This document shows positions 1 through 9,036 of a stretch of DNA of 64,000 nt, one piece after another. Numbering within the stretch: position 1 is the stretch's first letter; every line of letters starts with the position of its first letter. The stretch is from contig JACPRW010000003.1 in the NCBI GenBank assembly GCA_016193585.1, positions 1-64,000 of the forward strand, given 5' to 3'. The notes under the pieces are model-generated. The model ran no database searches. It was not told the DNA's origin and worked only from the letters and a program-made list of their open reading frames with translations. Origin of the DNA: Candidatus Aenigmatarchaeota archaeon (GTDB lineage: Archaea; Aenigmatarchaeota; Aenigmatarchaeia; GW2011-AR5). The translations under genes were made by a program, and so were the position numbers.

Positions 1-141
1 AACTGCTTCAACGGTCTTGTTGCTGACCGTTGTCTGCGTGGTCCTGACCGTCGTCGAAACCCATCCCATGACAAGGGTAGCAATGGCAACGGTGACAGCA
101 ATAAGCAGCACAGCAGCGAGGAGCGGGGATATGCCTTTCAT
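1..141 (-). CDS. Type IV pilin/archaellin-like protein, partial (3' end outside window)
   Basis: Only the first 47 codons are present; the gene runs off the left edge. The product starts MKGISPLLAAVLLIAVTVAI, a class III signal peptide: a short basic n-region, a K-G cleavage site for the prepilin peptidase, then a hydrophobic helix that builds the filament core. All 141 bases are identical to the 5' end of the neighbouring pilin gene (506-646), with divergence starting at once upstream of the ATG. It lies 49 nt downstream of that gene on the same strand, so they are probably co-transcribed. The unseen C-terminal part decides whether this is a true paralogue or a copy created at a contig edge. 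Confidence 0.75.
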   Translation of the reverse strand, partial: MKGISPLLAAVLLIAVTVAIATLVMGWVSTTVRTTQTTVSNKTVEAV

Positions 142-190
142 ATGAGAGACCCATTCAATTCCATAATCACATCGTTTCGTTCATGTTGTA

Positions 191-646
191 TCAGCAGTGA
201 GGCGTCCGGTCAAACACCGCCGAGATGCCGCCACAGTCTGACGTCGTCACGATGACTTCACCAAAGTTTGTGGGGCACGAACCAACAGAAACGGTGAATG
301 CAAGCGTCGCTATCTGCCCTTTGCTCAGATCGCCGAGGCTTGTTGTTGTCGTGAAGTTGCCGCCTGTTGAGTTGTAAAACTGCGCTGATATGAGCGTCAG
401 TCCATCGATATAACCCGAATTCCTGACGATTGCCCGCGCAGGCGCGGTCGTTCCTGTCGACGCGATGTACACGTCATCGATGACAAGCCCTGCGGAAGAA
501 CAGTCAACTGCTTCAACGGTCTTGTTGCTGACCGTTGTCTGCGTGGTCCTGACCGTCGTCGAAACCCATCCCATGACAAGGGTAGCAATGGCAACGGTGA
601 CAGCAATAAGCAGCACAGCAGCGAGGAGCGGGGATATGCCTTTCAT
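191..646 (-). CDS. Type IV pilin/archaellin-like secreted protein
   Basis: A 151-residue protein with an archaeal pilin N-terminus: MKG, then a hydrophobic segment of about 20 residues ending near VMGWV, then a T/S-rich extracellular domain. The lysine-glycine before ISPLL is the expected prepilin peptidase site. The globular part has Cys at about 49, 124, 138 and 151, which could pair as disulfides outside the cell. It would assemble into or attach to a surface filament; which filament cannot be told. It shares an identical 47-codon start with the partial downstream gene, which suggests recent duplication or gene conversion of the assembly module while the exposed domain varies. An A/T-rich box (about 655-663) is close upstream. 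Confidence 0.8.
   Translation of the reverse strand: MKGISPLLAAVLLIAVTVAIATLVMGWVSTTVRTTQTTVSNKTVEAVDCSSAGLVIDDVYIASTGTTAPARAIVRNSGYIDGLTLISAQFYNSTGGNFTTTTSLGDLSKGQIATLAFTVSVGSCPTNFGEVIVTTSDCGGISAVFDRTPHC
506..646. repeat. 141-bp perfect direct repeat (other copy 1-141)
   Basis: Bases 506-646 match bases 1-141 without a difference. The repeat ends exactly at the ATG of both pilin genes and encodes the signal peptide plus the start of the extracellular stalk. Its other end is unknown because the first copy begins at the window edge. Confidence 0.95.
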
Positions 647-691
647 GGCCTGTTTATATAGTTTTTAGCTCTCGCTCTTCTGTCGGAAATG

Positions 692-978
692 GCTTTGTTT
701 AAATAATCGTTTTCTGTTTAATAAATCGGGAAAGTGTTTAAAAAATCATTTCTGTACCTCATTACATTCAGGGTATCTTACGAATTTGTAGCGGGCTTTG
801 AAGCCGCACTTTGAACATGCAACTTCATCATACTGCACAGGTTAATGAAGTTCTTTTGAAAGTCCTTTGCCATAACATCTGTGTCGTGATTCAGGAGATG
901 TATGAGCTTGGGATTGAGCCTGAATTCTGTTTAAAAAATGAGGTGAGTGTTTAAGAAATATGATTATTTAAACAAAGC
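692..978. mobile_element. Relic element bounded by a 17-bp inverted repeat
   Basis: A perfect 17-bp inverted repeat (GCTTTGTTTAAATAATC at 692-708, its complement at 962-978) encloses about 290 bp. Inside are several TGTTTAAA/AATC-type repeats and the tail of a DDE transposase (832-954). The 12-mer TGTCGGAAATGR sits in direct orientation at both ends (681-692 and 979-990), partly outside the inverted repeat. This looks like a decayed insertion element with most of the transposase deleted. No intact gene is visible in the 647-1102 gap. Confidence 0.5.
832..954 (+). pseudogene. Transposase C-terminal remnant (DDE type)
   Basis: An open stretch reads TAQVNEVLLKVLCHNICVVI followed by QEMYELGIEPEF, then a stop at 952-954. 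This is the familiar C-terminal tail of a large archaeal/bacterial DDE transposase family (cell-wall of the TAQVNEVLCKVLCHN type). Upstream the frame is broken by a stop and no catalytic core remains. A related fragment covering the preceding segment of the same family occurs at 23833-24012. Confidence 0.6.
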
Positions 979-1061
979 TGTCGGAAATGACTGATTTATA
1001 TACCTGTACTACAAATCATACGTTAACTAGAAGGAACCACAATGTCAACCCCATAAACAAG

Positions 1062-1069
1062 TATATATA
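1062..1069 (+). promoter_or_regulatory. TATA box of pilin gene 1103-1516
   Basis: TATATATA centred about 38 nt before ATG 1103. The GTG at 1070 abuts the box and would lie upstream of the expected transcription start, which argues for the ATG at 1103 as the true start. Confidence 0.5.
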
Positions 1070-1102
1070 GTGCTCTCTCGCATAGATTATAAAGTGACGC
1101 TG

Positions 1103-1516
1103 ATGAAAGGCATTACTCCGGTTATTGCAATTATCCTGCTCCTCCTCATCACCATAGCAATGGTCGGCTTCACGTTCGTCTGGTTCACGCGGATACAGAC
1201 TGACATTACCCAGAGCGTGAGCAACCAGACAAGCCAGCAGGCAAGGGCCACGGGAACGAGCGCAAAGATCGACGTGATTGACCAGGCTTCCGGAAACGTG
1301 TACATACGAAATACCGGCACGCAGGTAATACTTATGAACGAGCTCTCTGCCTACAACAACAGCGTGACGCTCGTATCCTGTGGATGGACATCAGGAGGAC
1401 CTGTAGTCCCTGGTTCAGGACTTCCTCCGAATGCTGTGGCAAACTGCAGCGCATTTGCAGATTGCAGTAGCGTAAGAATAACAACTATCGGGACAGGGGA
1501 TAGCAGGAGCTGCTAG
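1103..1516 (+). CDS. Type IV pilin/archaellin-like secreted protein
   Basis: A 137-residue protein starting MKGITPVIAIILLLLITIAM, again a class III signal peptide with cleavage after K-G and a hydrophobic helix of about 22 residues. The rest is a small secreted domain rich in S, T and N, with Cys near residues 92, 115, 122 and 137 that could form disulfides. The ATG at 1103 was preferred over a GTG 33 nt upstream because the longer form would add 11 residues before the signal peptide and begin at the TATA box. It is divergent from the two pilins to its left. Filament type is unknown. A T-rich stretch (1560-1577) after the gene may act as terminator. Confidence 0.8.
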   Translation: MKGITPVIAIILLLLITIAMVGFTFVWFTRIQTDITQSVSNQTSQQARATGTSAKIDVIDQASGNVYIRNTGTQVILMNELSAYNNSVTLVSCGWTSGGPVVPGSGLPPNAVANCSAFADCSSVRITTIGTGDSRSC

Positions 1517-1661
1517 GTATCGAAAGAAATGCTTGTCCCTTTAAAGGAGCAAGCTGCAGTTAATTTTTCTTTTCTATCTACCACAAACAAAACAATTGGC
1601 GCCTGTACCAGGACCAGCCGGAACTAGAATTTAGCTAGGTGTTAACCAACAGAACATGCTA

Positions 1662-2834
1662 TCAGAACACCCTCACGCCGTCCTCGACGATGAGCTTCTG
1701 CAGCCCCGTGATGTTTTCCAGCTCTTCCTGTACAACTGCCTCGACGCTGCTCTTGTCGTACCGCTCGGATTCAATTTCGACGCTTGCCATGAGGGGGTCG
1801 GTGATGGGCCTGCCGATTTGCGACAATAGTTTGACGTACACTTCTGACTGCGTTTCACGGTGGATTCTGTCCGCTATGCGCTGGGCGAGCACGTTGTACA
1901 GCTTGCCGACATGGCTCACCGGATTCTTGCCTGCCGCCGCCTCGAGGCTCATCTCCCTGTTCGGCGTTATGAGTCCGTTGACCCTGTTGCCGCGGCCGAC
2001 GCAGCCGTCATCGCCGGCTTCAGCGCTCGTGCCGGTGAGCGTGAGGTAGACGACCTTCTTCTCGTAGTTGTCCGCGGTATTGAGGTAGACGTCCGTTTCC
2101 CGCGTGGCGTTCTTCGCGACATAATCCTTGATGTCGCTGACAATTTCCTCCTTGACTGAAACGTAATGGCCGAAATCCGGCGTGAGCCGCGAAAGGAATG
2201 CGCCGGCTACCGTCAGGATGATGGCGTGGTTCTTCCTGAGCCCCATCACCTTGATGTCCTGGCCGAGCTCGGGATGCCGCTTCTTGTACCCGCCTGAGTT
2301 CAGCAGCTGCTCGATGCTGAGCACGAGCCGCTCGGTCTCGCTGAGCGGCGCGAAACTGACGCCGAATGAGGTGTCGTTCGCTCCCGGAATCGCGTTCTTC
2401 CGGTCGAACATCTCCCGCAGGTCGATGGAACCCATGCCGATGCGTGAATCGAACTCCGCGTCATCCTGCTCGAGGTGCGGCAGGGCATTGCGCATGTAAT
2501 CGCGGGCAGCCTTGACCGCAACCTCGTGGACGGGTATTTCCTCGCTGCCGATGCGCATGGTTGCGCGGCCCGAAAGCATGACATAGATGGGCCTGAGAAT
2601 CTCGCCCCCGCCGAACGTCGCTGTGGCTTCGCCTCCCACAATCTCGAGCTTGTCCGTATTGTGGTGAAGGATGACGCCGTAGCGCTTCAGGTACTCCTTG
2701 CAGAGCGCGCGCGACACCGCCTCGGCCATGCCGTCCGACAGGGAATCCGGATGCCCGATGCCCTTGCGCTCGACCATCTCGACTTTCTGCTGCTCGATGG
2801 GCTGGCGCGTAAGGGATTCGACGATGATGTTCAT
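1662..2834 (-). CDS. mat: S-adenosylmethionine synthetase, archaeal type
   Basis: Makes S-adenosylmethionine from methionine and ATP in the cytoplasm, releasing phosphate and pyrophosphate. The 390-residue length and the motif [12 protein letters not shown] (about 24-35) near the N-terminus are those of the archaeal AdoMet synthetase family, which is only distantly related to bacterial MetK. Further family-type segments are [14 protein letters not shown] and [20 protein letters not shown]. The start ATG lies 27 nt downstream of a TATA-like AATTAAAT (about 2858-2865), as expected for a leaderless transcript. It is transcribed divergently from the phosphoesterase-lhr pair. Highly confident identification. 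Confidence 0.95.
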   Translation of the reverse strand: MNIIVESLTRQPIEQQKVEMVERKGIGHPDSLSDGMAEAVSRALCKEYLKRYGVILHHNTDKLEIVGGEATATFGGGEILRPIYVMLSGRATMRIGSEEIPVHEVAVKAARDYMRNALPHLEQDDAEFDSRIGMGSIDLREMFDRKNAIPGANDTSFGVSFAPLSETERLVLSIEQLLNSGGYKKRHPELGQDIKVMGLRKNHAIILTVAGAFLSRLTPDFGHYVSVKEEIVSDIKDYVAKNATRETDVYLNTADNYEKKVVYLTLTGTSAEAGDDGCVGRGNRVNGLITPNREMSLEAAAGKNPVSHVGKLYNVLAQRIADRIHRETQSEVYVKLLSQIGRPITDPLMASVEIESERYDKSSVEAVVQEELENITGLQKLIVEDGVRVF

Positions 2835-2964
2835 ACTGCTGGATTGGTTGCAGGCTATTTAATTGCATGCGCTTTTCGTATGCTTCCCTGCATAAATATG
2901 GCATCGATGACCAGAACCGAAAAGTATCAGTCTGTTCTTAAAATCTTGCCTGCTACTAAGAACC

Positions 2965-3642
2965 ATGTTCGTGACGAATTATCCTGCCATGAAAATCGGC
3001 CCGCATCTGGTCATCGCCGACCTGCATCTCGGCATAACGAGAGAGTTGTACGAGCGCGGCGTGCGGTTGCCGAGCCAGGTGCAGCACCTTGCCAAAAAAC
3101 TCAACATGCTGGGGCGTGAGACAGGAACGACAACGCTCGTCGTCGCCGGCGACTTCAAGCACAAGGTGCCTGGCATAAGCATGCAGGAGATGCGGGAAAT
3201 CCCCGAATTTCTTTCGCTGCTCGAGTTCGACCGCATCGTCGTCGTGAAGGGCAACCATGACGGCGCCATTGAAAAGCTTATCAGCGACAAGAAGGTAGTA
3301 GTGCGGCAGTCGTTCGCTGCCGGCAGGTACCTGTTCACGCACGGCCACCGGAACGTGCAGACGAAGAAGAAGCGCGTTGCCATAGGCCACAACCACCCGC
3401 ACGTAAAATTCGTTGATGCTATCGGCGCATCCTACTTCCAGCCGTGCTGGGTCATCGGCAAGGCGAAGCGTCACACCGTCGTCATGATTCCGGCGTTCAA
3501 CGAGCTCTGCGGCGCCGGCGTCGTGAACGGCAGCGACGGATTTTTGGGGCCGGTAGCGAAGCACATTGACAGGAAAACAGCGCGCGTGTACATGCTTGAC
3601 GGCACGTACCTCGGCAGGATACAGGACATTATGGTGAAATGA
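2965..3642 (+). CDS. Metallophosphoesterase, SbcD-related archaeal type
   Basis: A 225-residue calcineurin-like phosphoesterase. Metal-binding motifs in order are DLHLG (D19, H21), GDFKHK, GNHD, THGH and a terminal GHNH, spaced as in the archaeal SbcD-related family. Substrate is unknown; relatives hydrolyse phosphodiesters in nucleic acids. Its stop overlaps the start of lhr (ATGA), so the two are translationally coupled and probably act together in DNA repair or RNA processing. The start ATG is about 25 nt after a TATA-like TTAAAAT (2938-2944), again leaderless. Confidence 0.88.
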   Translation: MFVTNYPAMKIGPHLVIADLHLGITRELYERGVRLPSQVQHLAKKLNMLGRETGTTTLVVAGDFKHKVPGISMQEMREIPEFLSLLEFDRIVVVKGNHDGAIEKLISDKKVVVRQSFAAGRYLFTHGHRNVQTKKKRVAIGHNHPHVKFVDAIGASYFQPCWVIGKAKRHTVVMIPAFNELCGAGVVNGSDGFLGPVAKHIDRKTARVYMLDGTYLGRIQDIMVK

Positions 3643-6419
3643 TGGCATTCGAACTCTTTTCCGAACGGATGCAGCAGCTGGTGAAGCAGAAGGGCTTTAT
3701 CGAGCCGACACTGCCGCAGAAGATGGGCATCCCGCACATATTGTCCGGGAAAAACGTGCTTATCATAGCGCCGACAGGCTCGGGAAAGACCGAAGTGAGC
3801 TGCCTGCCGCTCTTTGACCTCATTCAGAAAGAGAAGCGTGCGCCCATCAGCATGCTCTACATCAACCCCCTGCGGTCGCTGTCGCGCGACCTGCTCGATC
3901 GCCTCGTGTGGTGGGCCGACAAGCTCGACCTCGAGATAGCGGTGCGCCACGGCGACGTGCCGGCACGGGAGCGCGCAGCCCAGGCCGAGATGCCGCCGCA
4001 CATCCTCATCACTACGCCCGAGACGCTCGGCGCGATTCTCGTCGGCAGGAAAATGCGCGAGCACCTGAAGAACGTGAAATACGTTGTTGTCGACGAGATT
4101 CACGAGCTTGTCGAAAGCAAGCGCGGCATCCAGCTCTCGCTCCTGCTGGAGCGCCTGAGAGAACTGGCAGGTGATTTCCAGCGCATCGGCCTCTCCGCCA
4201 CGGTCGGCTCGCCAGAGAAGGTCGCTGCGTTCCTCGGCAAGGACGTGAAGGTCGTCCGCGCCGAGCTGGAGAAGCGCTATAACATTCGCGTTGAGAACCC
4301 GAAACCGGGAGCGAAGGACAAGTCCGTGTCCGACGATTTGCTCATCGGCCCGGAGACGACCGCCCGCCTGCGGAGGCTGCACGAGCTCATCGCCGCGCAC
4401 CGGAGCGTGCTTGCCTTCACGAACACGCGGGAAACCGCCGAGGTGCTCTCGTCGCGATTGCGCTCGCTGGACAGGGAACTGAAGCAGGCGGTGCATCACG
4501 GTTCGCTCTCGAAGGAAAAGCGCATACGGAGCGAAAAGGAATTCAAGCAGCAGACTCTGAAAAGTCTTATAGCGACAAGCAGCCTGGAACTCGGCATCGA
4601 CATCGGTAGCATCGACCTGGTCATCCAGTACCTGTCGCCGCGGCAGGTCGCCCGTCTCATCCAGCGCGTCGGCAGGAGCGGACACAGGGTCGGCGAGGTG
4701 AGCAAGGGCATCGTGCTTTCAGGCGACGAGGACCTGTTTGAATCGACGGTCGTAGCGAACCGCGCCATGCAGGGGAAACTGGAAGAAGTAAAGATACACA
4801 ACATGGCGCTTGACGTGCTCGCTATCCAGATGATCGGCGTGCTCTTCGACAAGGACGCTGCCAGCCCCGAGCAGCTGCACGGACTGTTGAGCAGGAGCTA
4901 CCCGTATGCGGCGCTCGAAAAGAAGGACGTGGATGAGATGGTGAAGTTCCTCGAAGCGCTGCGCCTCGTCTGGCTGCAGGAAACGCCGGACGGCATTGCC
5001 GTGAGGAAGCGGAGAAGGGCGTTTGAATACTATTTCGAGAACCTGTCGACCATACCGACAAAGCGGCAGTACCGCGTCATCTCGGTTGTCGAGCAGGAGC
5101 CGATAGGCTTTCTGGACGAGGAATTTGTCGCCGAGCACGGCCAGACAGGAGAGAAGTTCGTGGTGTCCGGAAGGGCGTGGCGCATCATCCAAGTGGAAAA
5201 GGACAAGGTCATTGTGGAGCCTGTTGAGGATATAGAGTCCGCGATACCCGCATGGGAGGGCGAGCTCATACCGGTTCCTTACGACATCGCCCAGGACGTC
5301 GGGAAGCTGCGGAAGGCGGTGCTCCGCATGGACGAGAAGGAGGCTGGGAACAAGTACCACACTGACGTGCATGCGGTCAGGGACATGAGGGAACTGATGG
5401 AGCGGCAGTCGCAGTTCTTCGTCCCGGATGACAGGAATATACTCATTGAAACGTACAAGGATTTCATCGTCATGCACTGCTGCTTCGGCTCCCTCGCCAA
5501 CGACACCATTGGCAGGTACCTGGGAGCGGTGCTGACCGAGGAAACAGGAACATCGGTAAACGTCAAGGTCGACCCGTACCGCATCATCCTGCAGACGACG
5601 CTGAAACCGGAAAAGCTGCAGGCGATACTGACGCGCGGAAACGAGGACGTCGAGGAGATGCTGACGCGCGCCATAGAGCGCTCGACGCTGTTCAAATCGA
5701 GATTCATCCACGTCGCCCGCCGCTTCGGCATTCTCTCGAGGCAGCTCGACCTGGAGCGCGTGAACATGGGAAAGATAATCACCCAGTACGCAGGGACGCC
5801 CTGCTACAGGGAGACGCTGCGCGAGATATTCCTCGACAAGATGGACATGGCGAGGGCGCGCGATATCTTCGCGCGGCTGGCGAAGGATGAAATCAAAATC
5901 AAGATGATGAACGGCCTCAGCCCGCTCGGCGAGCTCGGCCTCATGCACCAGTTCGGCGACGTGATGAAGCCGGCGATGCCGAAGATGGAGGTGTTCAGGG
6001 CATTCAGGCGGCGGCTTCTCGCGACGCGTGTGCGCCTTGTGTGCGTCAATTGCGGCGACTACAGCGTCGCCGTACAGGCGAAGGACGTGGAGCAGCAACC
6101 AGAATGCCCGCTCTGCGCCTCGCGCCTCATCGCCTGCGTGAGCAGGAGGCTCGTGCAGGCGCCGAACCTCGTCAAGAAGAAACTCAGGAAGAAGGAGCTT
6201 ACCGCAGAGGAAATGAAGACGTTTCTCGCCATCCGGCGAAGCGCCGACCTCGTCATGGTCTATGGCAAGAACGCCGTCGTCGCGCTCGCCGGCCACGGCG
6301 TCGGCCCGGAGACCGCAGCCCGCATCCTCGCCAAGCTCCACCCCACCAAGGAGAAGCTGCTGCAGGACATCCTCGAAGCCGAGAAGCAGTTCGCCTACAC
6401 CAAGAAGTTTTGGAAGTGA
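3639..6419 (+). CDS. lhr: Lhr-type ATP-dependent helicase (aLhr2-like)
   Basis: A 926-residue superfamily 2 helicase that translocates on nucleic acid using ATP. Motifs visible: Walker A APTGSGKT (44-51), Walker B VVDEIHE, motif III SATVG, and motif VI QRVGRSGHR. These are followed by the winged-helix and long Lhr core region. A likely zinc site (CVNC and CPLC about 30 residues apart, roughly residue 800-835) precedes the C-terminal part. Length matches archaeal Lhr. It overlaps the upstream phosphoesterase by 4 nt (ATGA). Two ATGs stand in tandem at 3639 and 3642. Family work points to DNA repair or restart and RNA remodelling; the exact role here is inferred. Confidence 0.92.
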   Translation: MMAFELFSERMQQLVKQKGFIEPTLPQKMGIPHILSGKNVLIIAPTGSGKTEVSCLPLFDLIQKEKRAPISMLYINPLRSLSRDLLDRLVWWADKLDLEIAVRHGDVPARERAAQAEMPPHILITTPETLGAILVGRKMREHLKNVKYVVVDEIHELVESKRGIQLSLLLERLRELAGDFQRIGLSATVGSPEKVAAFLGKDVKVVRAELEKRYNIRVENPKPGAKDKSVSDDLLIGPETTARLRRLHELIAAHRSVLAFTNTRETAEVLSSRLRSLDRELKQAVHHGSLSKEKRIRSEKEFKQQTLKSLIATSSLELGIDIGSIDLVIQYLSPRQVARLIQRVGRSGHRVGEVSKGIVLSGDEDLFESTVVANRAMQGKLEEVKIHNMALDVLAIQMIGVLFDKDAASPEQLHGLLSRSYPYAALEKKDVDEMVKFLEALRLVWLQETPDGIAVRKRRRAFEYYFENLSTIPTKRQYRVISVVEQEPIGFLDEEFVAEHGQTGEKFVVSGRAWRIIQVEKDKVIVEPVEDIESAIPAWEGELIPVPYDIAQDVGKLRKAVLRMDEKEAGNKYHTDVHAVRDMRELMERQSQFFVPDDRNILIETYKDFIVMHCCFGSLANDTIGRYLGAVLTEETGTSVNVKVDPYRIILQTTLKPEKLQAILTRGNEDVEEMLTRAIERSTLFKSRFIHVARRFGILSRQLDLERVNMGKIITQYAGTPCYRETLREIFLDKMDMARARDIFARLAKDEIKIKMMNGLSPLGELGLMHQFGDVMKPAMPKMEVFRAFRRRLLATRVRLVCVNCGDYSVAVQAKDVEQQPECPLCASRLIACVSRRLVQAPNLVKKKLRKKELTAEEMKTFLAIRRSADLVMVYGKNAVVALAGHGVGPETAARILAKLHPTKEKLLQDILEAEKQFAYTKKFWK

Positions 6420-6424
6420 AGGAT

Positions 6425-6864
6425 ATGCATATAGTGTGCAAGGAAGTTGAAACAATAAGCGAATGTATTGATGCGATCAGAATCCGTGTTGACGTTTTCA
6501 TCAAGGAACAGGGATTTCAGGTGGGTTGGGAACCTGACGAGGACGACAAGGAATCGCAGCACTACGTTGCACTTGTGGATAATGAAGTCGTTGCAACAGC
6601 ACGTATCAGAATTATTGACGACACAACAAAGATAGAACGCATGGCAATAAAGGAAAAAAGGAAAACTACAGACGCAAGGGTATCGGCACAAGTCTCGTTA
6701 GCTTCATCCTTGCGCAACTGGAAACGCAGAAACCGAAACGAGTTTGGTTAGAAAGCCAAGTACAAGCTAAGAAGTTTTATGAAAAATGCGGCTTTCGGGC
6801 AGTTTCAGAGCCTTTTATTCTGTGGGGCATGCCACACGTTACCATGGAGTATGCAAAGGCTTAG
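6425..6864 (+). pseudogene. GNAT-family N-acetyltransferase with a frameshift
   Basis: The first frame reads MHIVCKEVETISECIDAIRI and continues to KIERMAIKEK. After the A6 run at 6654-6659 the family sequence resumes in another frame as NYRRKGIGTSLVSFILAQLE, then WLESQVQAKKFYEKCGF, ending EYAKA-stop at 6862-6864. The second part contains the acetyl-CoA binding motif RRKGIG and the C-terminal GNAT strand, so the intact protein would be about 146 residues. A single-base indel in the homopolymer explains the break: a sequencing error, a polymorphism, recoding at a slippery A-run, or recent decay. It follows lhr by 5 nt and is probably in its operon. Substrate unknown. Confidence 0.75.
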
Positions 6865-6935
6865 TTTAGCCCTTAATCATCCCCATTATCTTCTTCGACG
6901 GGCGTGTGGTGATGAGGCATCAGAATGGGCATGCA

Positions 6936-7040
6936 TCATCCCAAGTAACCGAAAGCGAAAAGGAATGCGATAATGAATAATACGATAAAGAGCAGTATGG
7001 CGAGGATGCGGAACTTCACGCTCTCCCAGATATCGCCCAT
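6936..7040 (-). CDS. 34-residue single-pass membrane microprotein
   Basis: A short reading frame, MGDIWESVKFRI then a hydrophobic helix of about 20 residues (LAILLFIVLFIIAFLFAFG), ending YLG. It is preceded by a TATA-like ATTTAAGG (7066-7073) about 30 nt before the ATG, the same leaderless arrangement seen for other genes here. Nothing else in the 6865-7174 gap codes convincingly. Function unknown. Short single-pass proteins of this kind recur in this window (24290-24394, 32866-33036). Confidence 0.55.
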   Translation of the reverse strand: MGDIWESVKFRILAILLFIVLFIIAFLFAFGYLG

Positions 7041-7174
7041 GATAAATTATTTGTTTCCGACACCTTAAATGCTTCGCCTCTCATGGTAAGTTCAGTTGAT
7101 GATTAGACTTTACATGAACTTGCTATGAAGGAGATTTGGTAAATATAAAGTTCACTAATTTACCGAATCGGCTA

Positions 7175-8890
7175 TCATTTGAGCGCTTTAAACATCTGCT
7201 TCATCGGCCACGCGTTGATGATATCCTTTTTTTCTGCCCACCCCCTGCGCGCCTGCGCCACGCCCAGCTGGAGGTGCGCGAAGTGCGCCTGGTGGTGCGC
7301 GTCGCTGTCTATCGCGAGTTTGACGCCTTCATGGACAGCGAGCCTGATGTGCTCGTCCCTGAGGTCGAGCCGGTCAGGATAGGCGTCTATCTCAAGTACC
7401 GTACCCGTCCGCTTCGCTGCATCGATGACCGCTTCGATGTCAACGTCATACGCTTCGCGCTTCAGGATAATGCGACCGGTGGGATGGAACAGTATATCGA
7501 CGTGCTCGTTCTCCATTGCAGCGATGATGCGCTGCGTCTGCTCCGCCCGCGAAAGGTTGAAGTGGCTGTGCGCTGCTGCGCCGGTGACGTCCAGTTGTGC
7601 AAACGCCTTGTCAGCGATGTCGAGCTTCCCGTCCTTCATGATGTTGACTTCAGCGCCTTTGAGAAGAGTGATTCCATCGAGCCGCTTGTTCAGCGCATCA
7701 ATTTCTTTGCCCTGCTTCGCCAGCTTCGCTTCGTCGAGCCCGCCGGTCATCGCGAGGCTCTTGGTGTGGTCGGTGATGGCGATGTATGCAAGCCCTGCCT
7801 GCTGTGCAGCGCGCGCCATCGCTTCTATGGTATGGGCACCGTCCGTCCAGCTCGTCTGCACCTGCAGGTCGCCCTTGAGGTCGCCGTAGCCGATGAGCTT
7901 CGGCAGCGCATTCTTCCTTGCAGCCTCCAGCTCGCCGGTGTTCTCGCGCAGCTCGGGCTCGATATACCGTAATCCAAGTGTTTTGTACACGTCCTCTTCT
8001 GTTTTCCCTGCAACCTGCTTCGTGCCGCGGAACAGGCCGTACTCGCTGAGCTTCAGGCCTTGTGCGATGGCGATACGCCGCAGCGCGATGTTGTGGTCCT
8101 TGCTTCCGGTGAAGTAGTTGAGCGCCGAACCGAAGCTTCTCTCCTCAACAACGCGGATATCGACATCAATGCCGCTGCTCAGCTTGACGGTGGATTTCGT
8201 CTCCCCTTTGCCGTATATGCGCGCAACCTCTGGCATGGAAACAAAATAATTCATGACTTTTGCAGGCTCATGAGAAACGACAAGAATATCGATGTCCCCT
8301 ACTGTCTCTTTCCGTCTTCTCGTTGAGCCGGCAACAATGGCTTTTTGTACGTAGGATAGGGATTGCAGCCTTTTTTCTATGGTGTTCACAAGCGGCAGTA
8401 CATGACCGAGAACAAACCTCCCGGAGTTTTTCTTGGCAAATTCGATGCCCTTCAAAATATTTTCCTCGGTCTTCTCTCCGAAACCAGGAAGCTTCCGTAT
8501 CTTGCCTGCCCGTGCAGCCTTCTCCAGGTCGTCGATTGTTTGTACCTTGAGTTTCTTGTAGAGCACCAGTATCGTTTTCGGGCCGACACCTTCTATCCGC
8601 CGGAGCCCTTCGAGATCGACCGGTATTTTCTTTTTCAGTTTCTCGTAGTATTCGAGCTTCCCTGTCTCGAGCAGCTCCTCTATTTTCTCGGCAATGCCCG
8701 GGCCGACGCCGGGAATCGACGTGAGCGAGGCAAAACCGCCTTTCCTGTATACGTCGCCAACGTCTTCGGTCATGCCCTCTATCGACTGCGCTGCTTTTTC
8801 GTAGGCGCGTATCTTGAAGACGTTCTCTCCCTGCATTTCCAAGTATATCGCAATATCATAAAGGATGCGAGCGATGTCTGCATTCTTCAT
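7175..8890 (-). CDS. polX: DNA polymerase X family with PHP exonuclease domain
   Basis: A 571-residue gap-filling repair polymerase. The N-terminal region (from MKNADIARIL) has helix-hairpin-helix segments (SIPGVGPGIAEKI, RIEGVGPKT). The palm nucleotidyltransferase motif is GSTRRRKETVGDIDILV with catalytic Asp residues. The C-terminal third is a PHP phosphoesterase domain (AITDHTKSLAMTG, HSHFN, DSDAHH) giving 3'-5' exonuclease or related activity. The start at 8890 was chosen over an upstream ATG at 9004 because a TATA element (ATATTAAA, about 8913-8920) sits 26 nt before it and because the extra 38 residues are not family-like. A hairpin just downstream (GGTAAAT...ATTTACC near 7138-7163) may help termination. 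Confidence 0.92.
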   Translation of the reverse strand: MKNADIARILYDIAIYLEMQGENVFKIRAYEKAAQSIEGMTEDVGDVYRKGGFASLTSIPGVGPGIAEKIEELLETGKLEYYEKLKKKIPVDLEGLRRIEGVGPKTILVLYKKLKVQTIDDLEKAARAGKIRKLPGFGEKTEENILKGIEFAKKNSGRFVLGHVLPLVNTIEKRLQSLSYVQKAIVAGSTRRRKETVGDIDILVVSHEPAKVMNYFVSMPEVARIYGKGETKSTVKLSSGIDVDIRVVEERSFGSALNYFTGSKDHNIALRRIAIAQGLKLSEYGLFRGTKQVAGKTEEDVYKTLGLRYIEPELRENTGELEAARKNALPKLIGYGDLKGDLQVQTSWTDGAHTIEAMARAAQQAGLAYIAITDHTKSLAMTGGLDEAKLAKQGKEIDALNKRLDGITLLKGAEVNIMKDGKLDIADKAFAQLDVTGAAAHSHFNLSRAEQTQRIIAAMENEHVDILFHPTGRIILKREAYDVDIEAVIDAAKRTGTVLEIDAYPDRLDLRDEHIRLAVHEGVKLAIDSDAHHQAHFAHLQLGVAQARRGWAEKKDIINAWPMKQMFKALK

Positions 8891-8911
8891 GAGAATAGAA
8901 TGCCGGGGAGA

Positions 8912-8920
8912 CATATTAAA
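8912..8920 (-). promoter_or_regulatory. TATA box of polX
   Basis: On the minus strand this reads TTTAATATG with a C-rich flank, centred 26 nt upstream of ATG 8890. It would give a leaderless or near-leaderless mRNA and fixes the start of polX. Confidence 0.5.
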
Positions 8921-9036
8921 GGTGCGGTGGAACAGGCACACAAAACCTGCGTGCCGGCGGGCTGTATCAGCGGCCGAGCGTCGGCAGCGCTCTTCTTCGT
9001 TCAAGAGCCGCTTCTACTCGGGCCTCGCCCTCAGCT

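Noticed and set aside
3471-4685. Long antisense reading frame opposite the phosphoesterase and lhr
   Set aside because: It is a GC-rich shadow with no recognisable protein features and the sense genes are unambiguous.
4719-6455. Antisense frame of 578 codons opposite lhr
   Set aside because: Shadow of lhr codon usage; no motifs or promoter.
8891-9004. Longer N-terminus for polX
   Set aside because: The added 38 codons are not family-like and lie upstream of the TATA box that fits ATG 8890.
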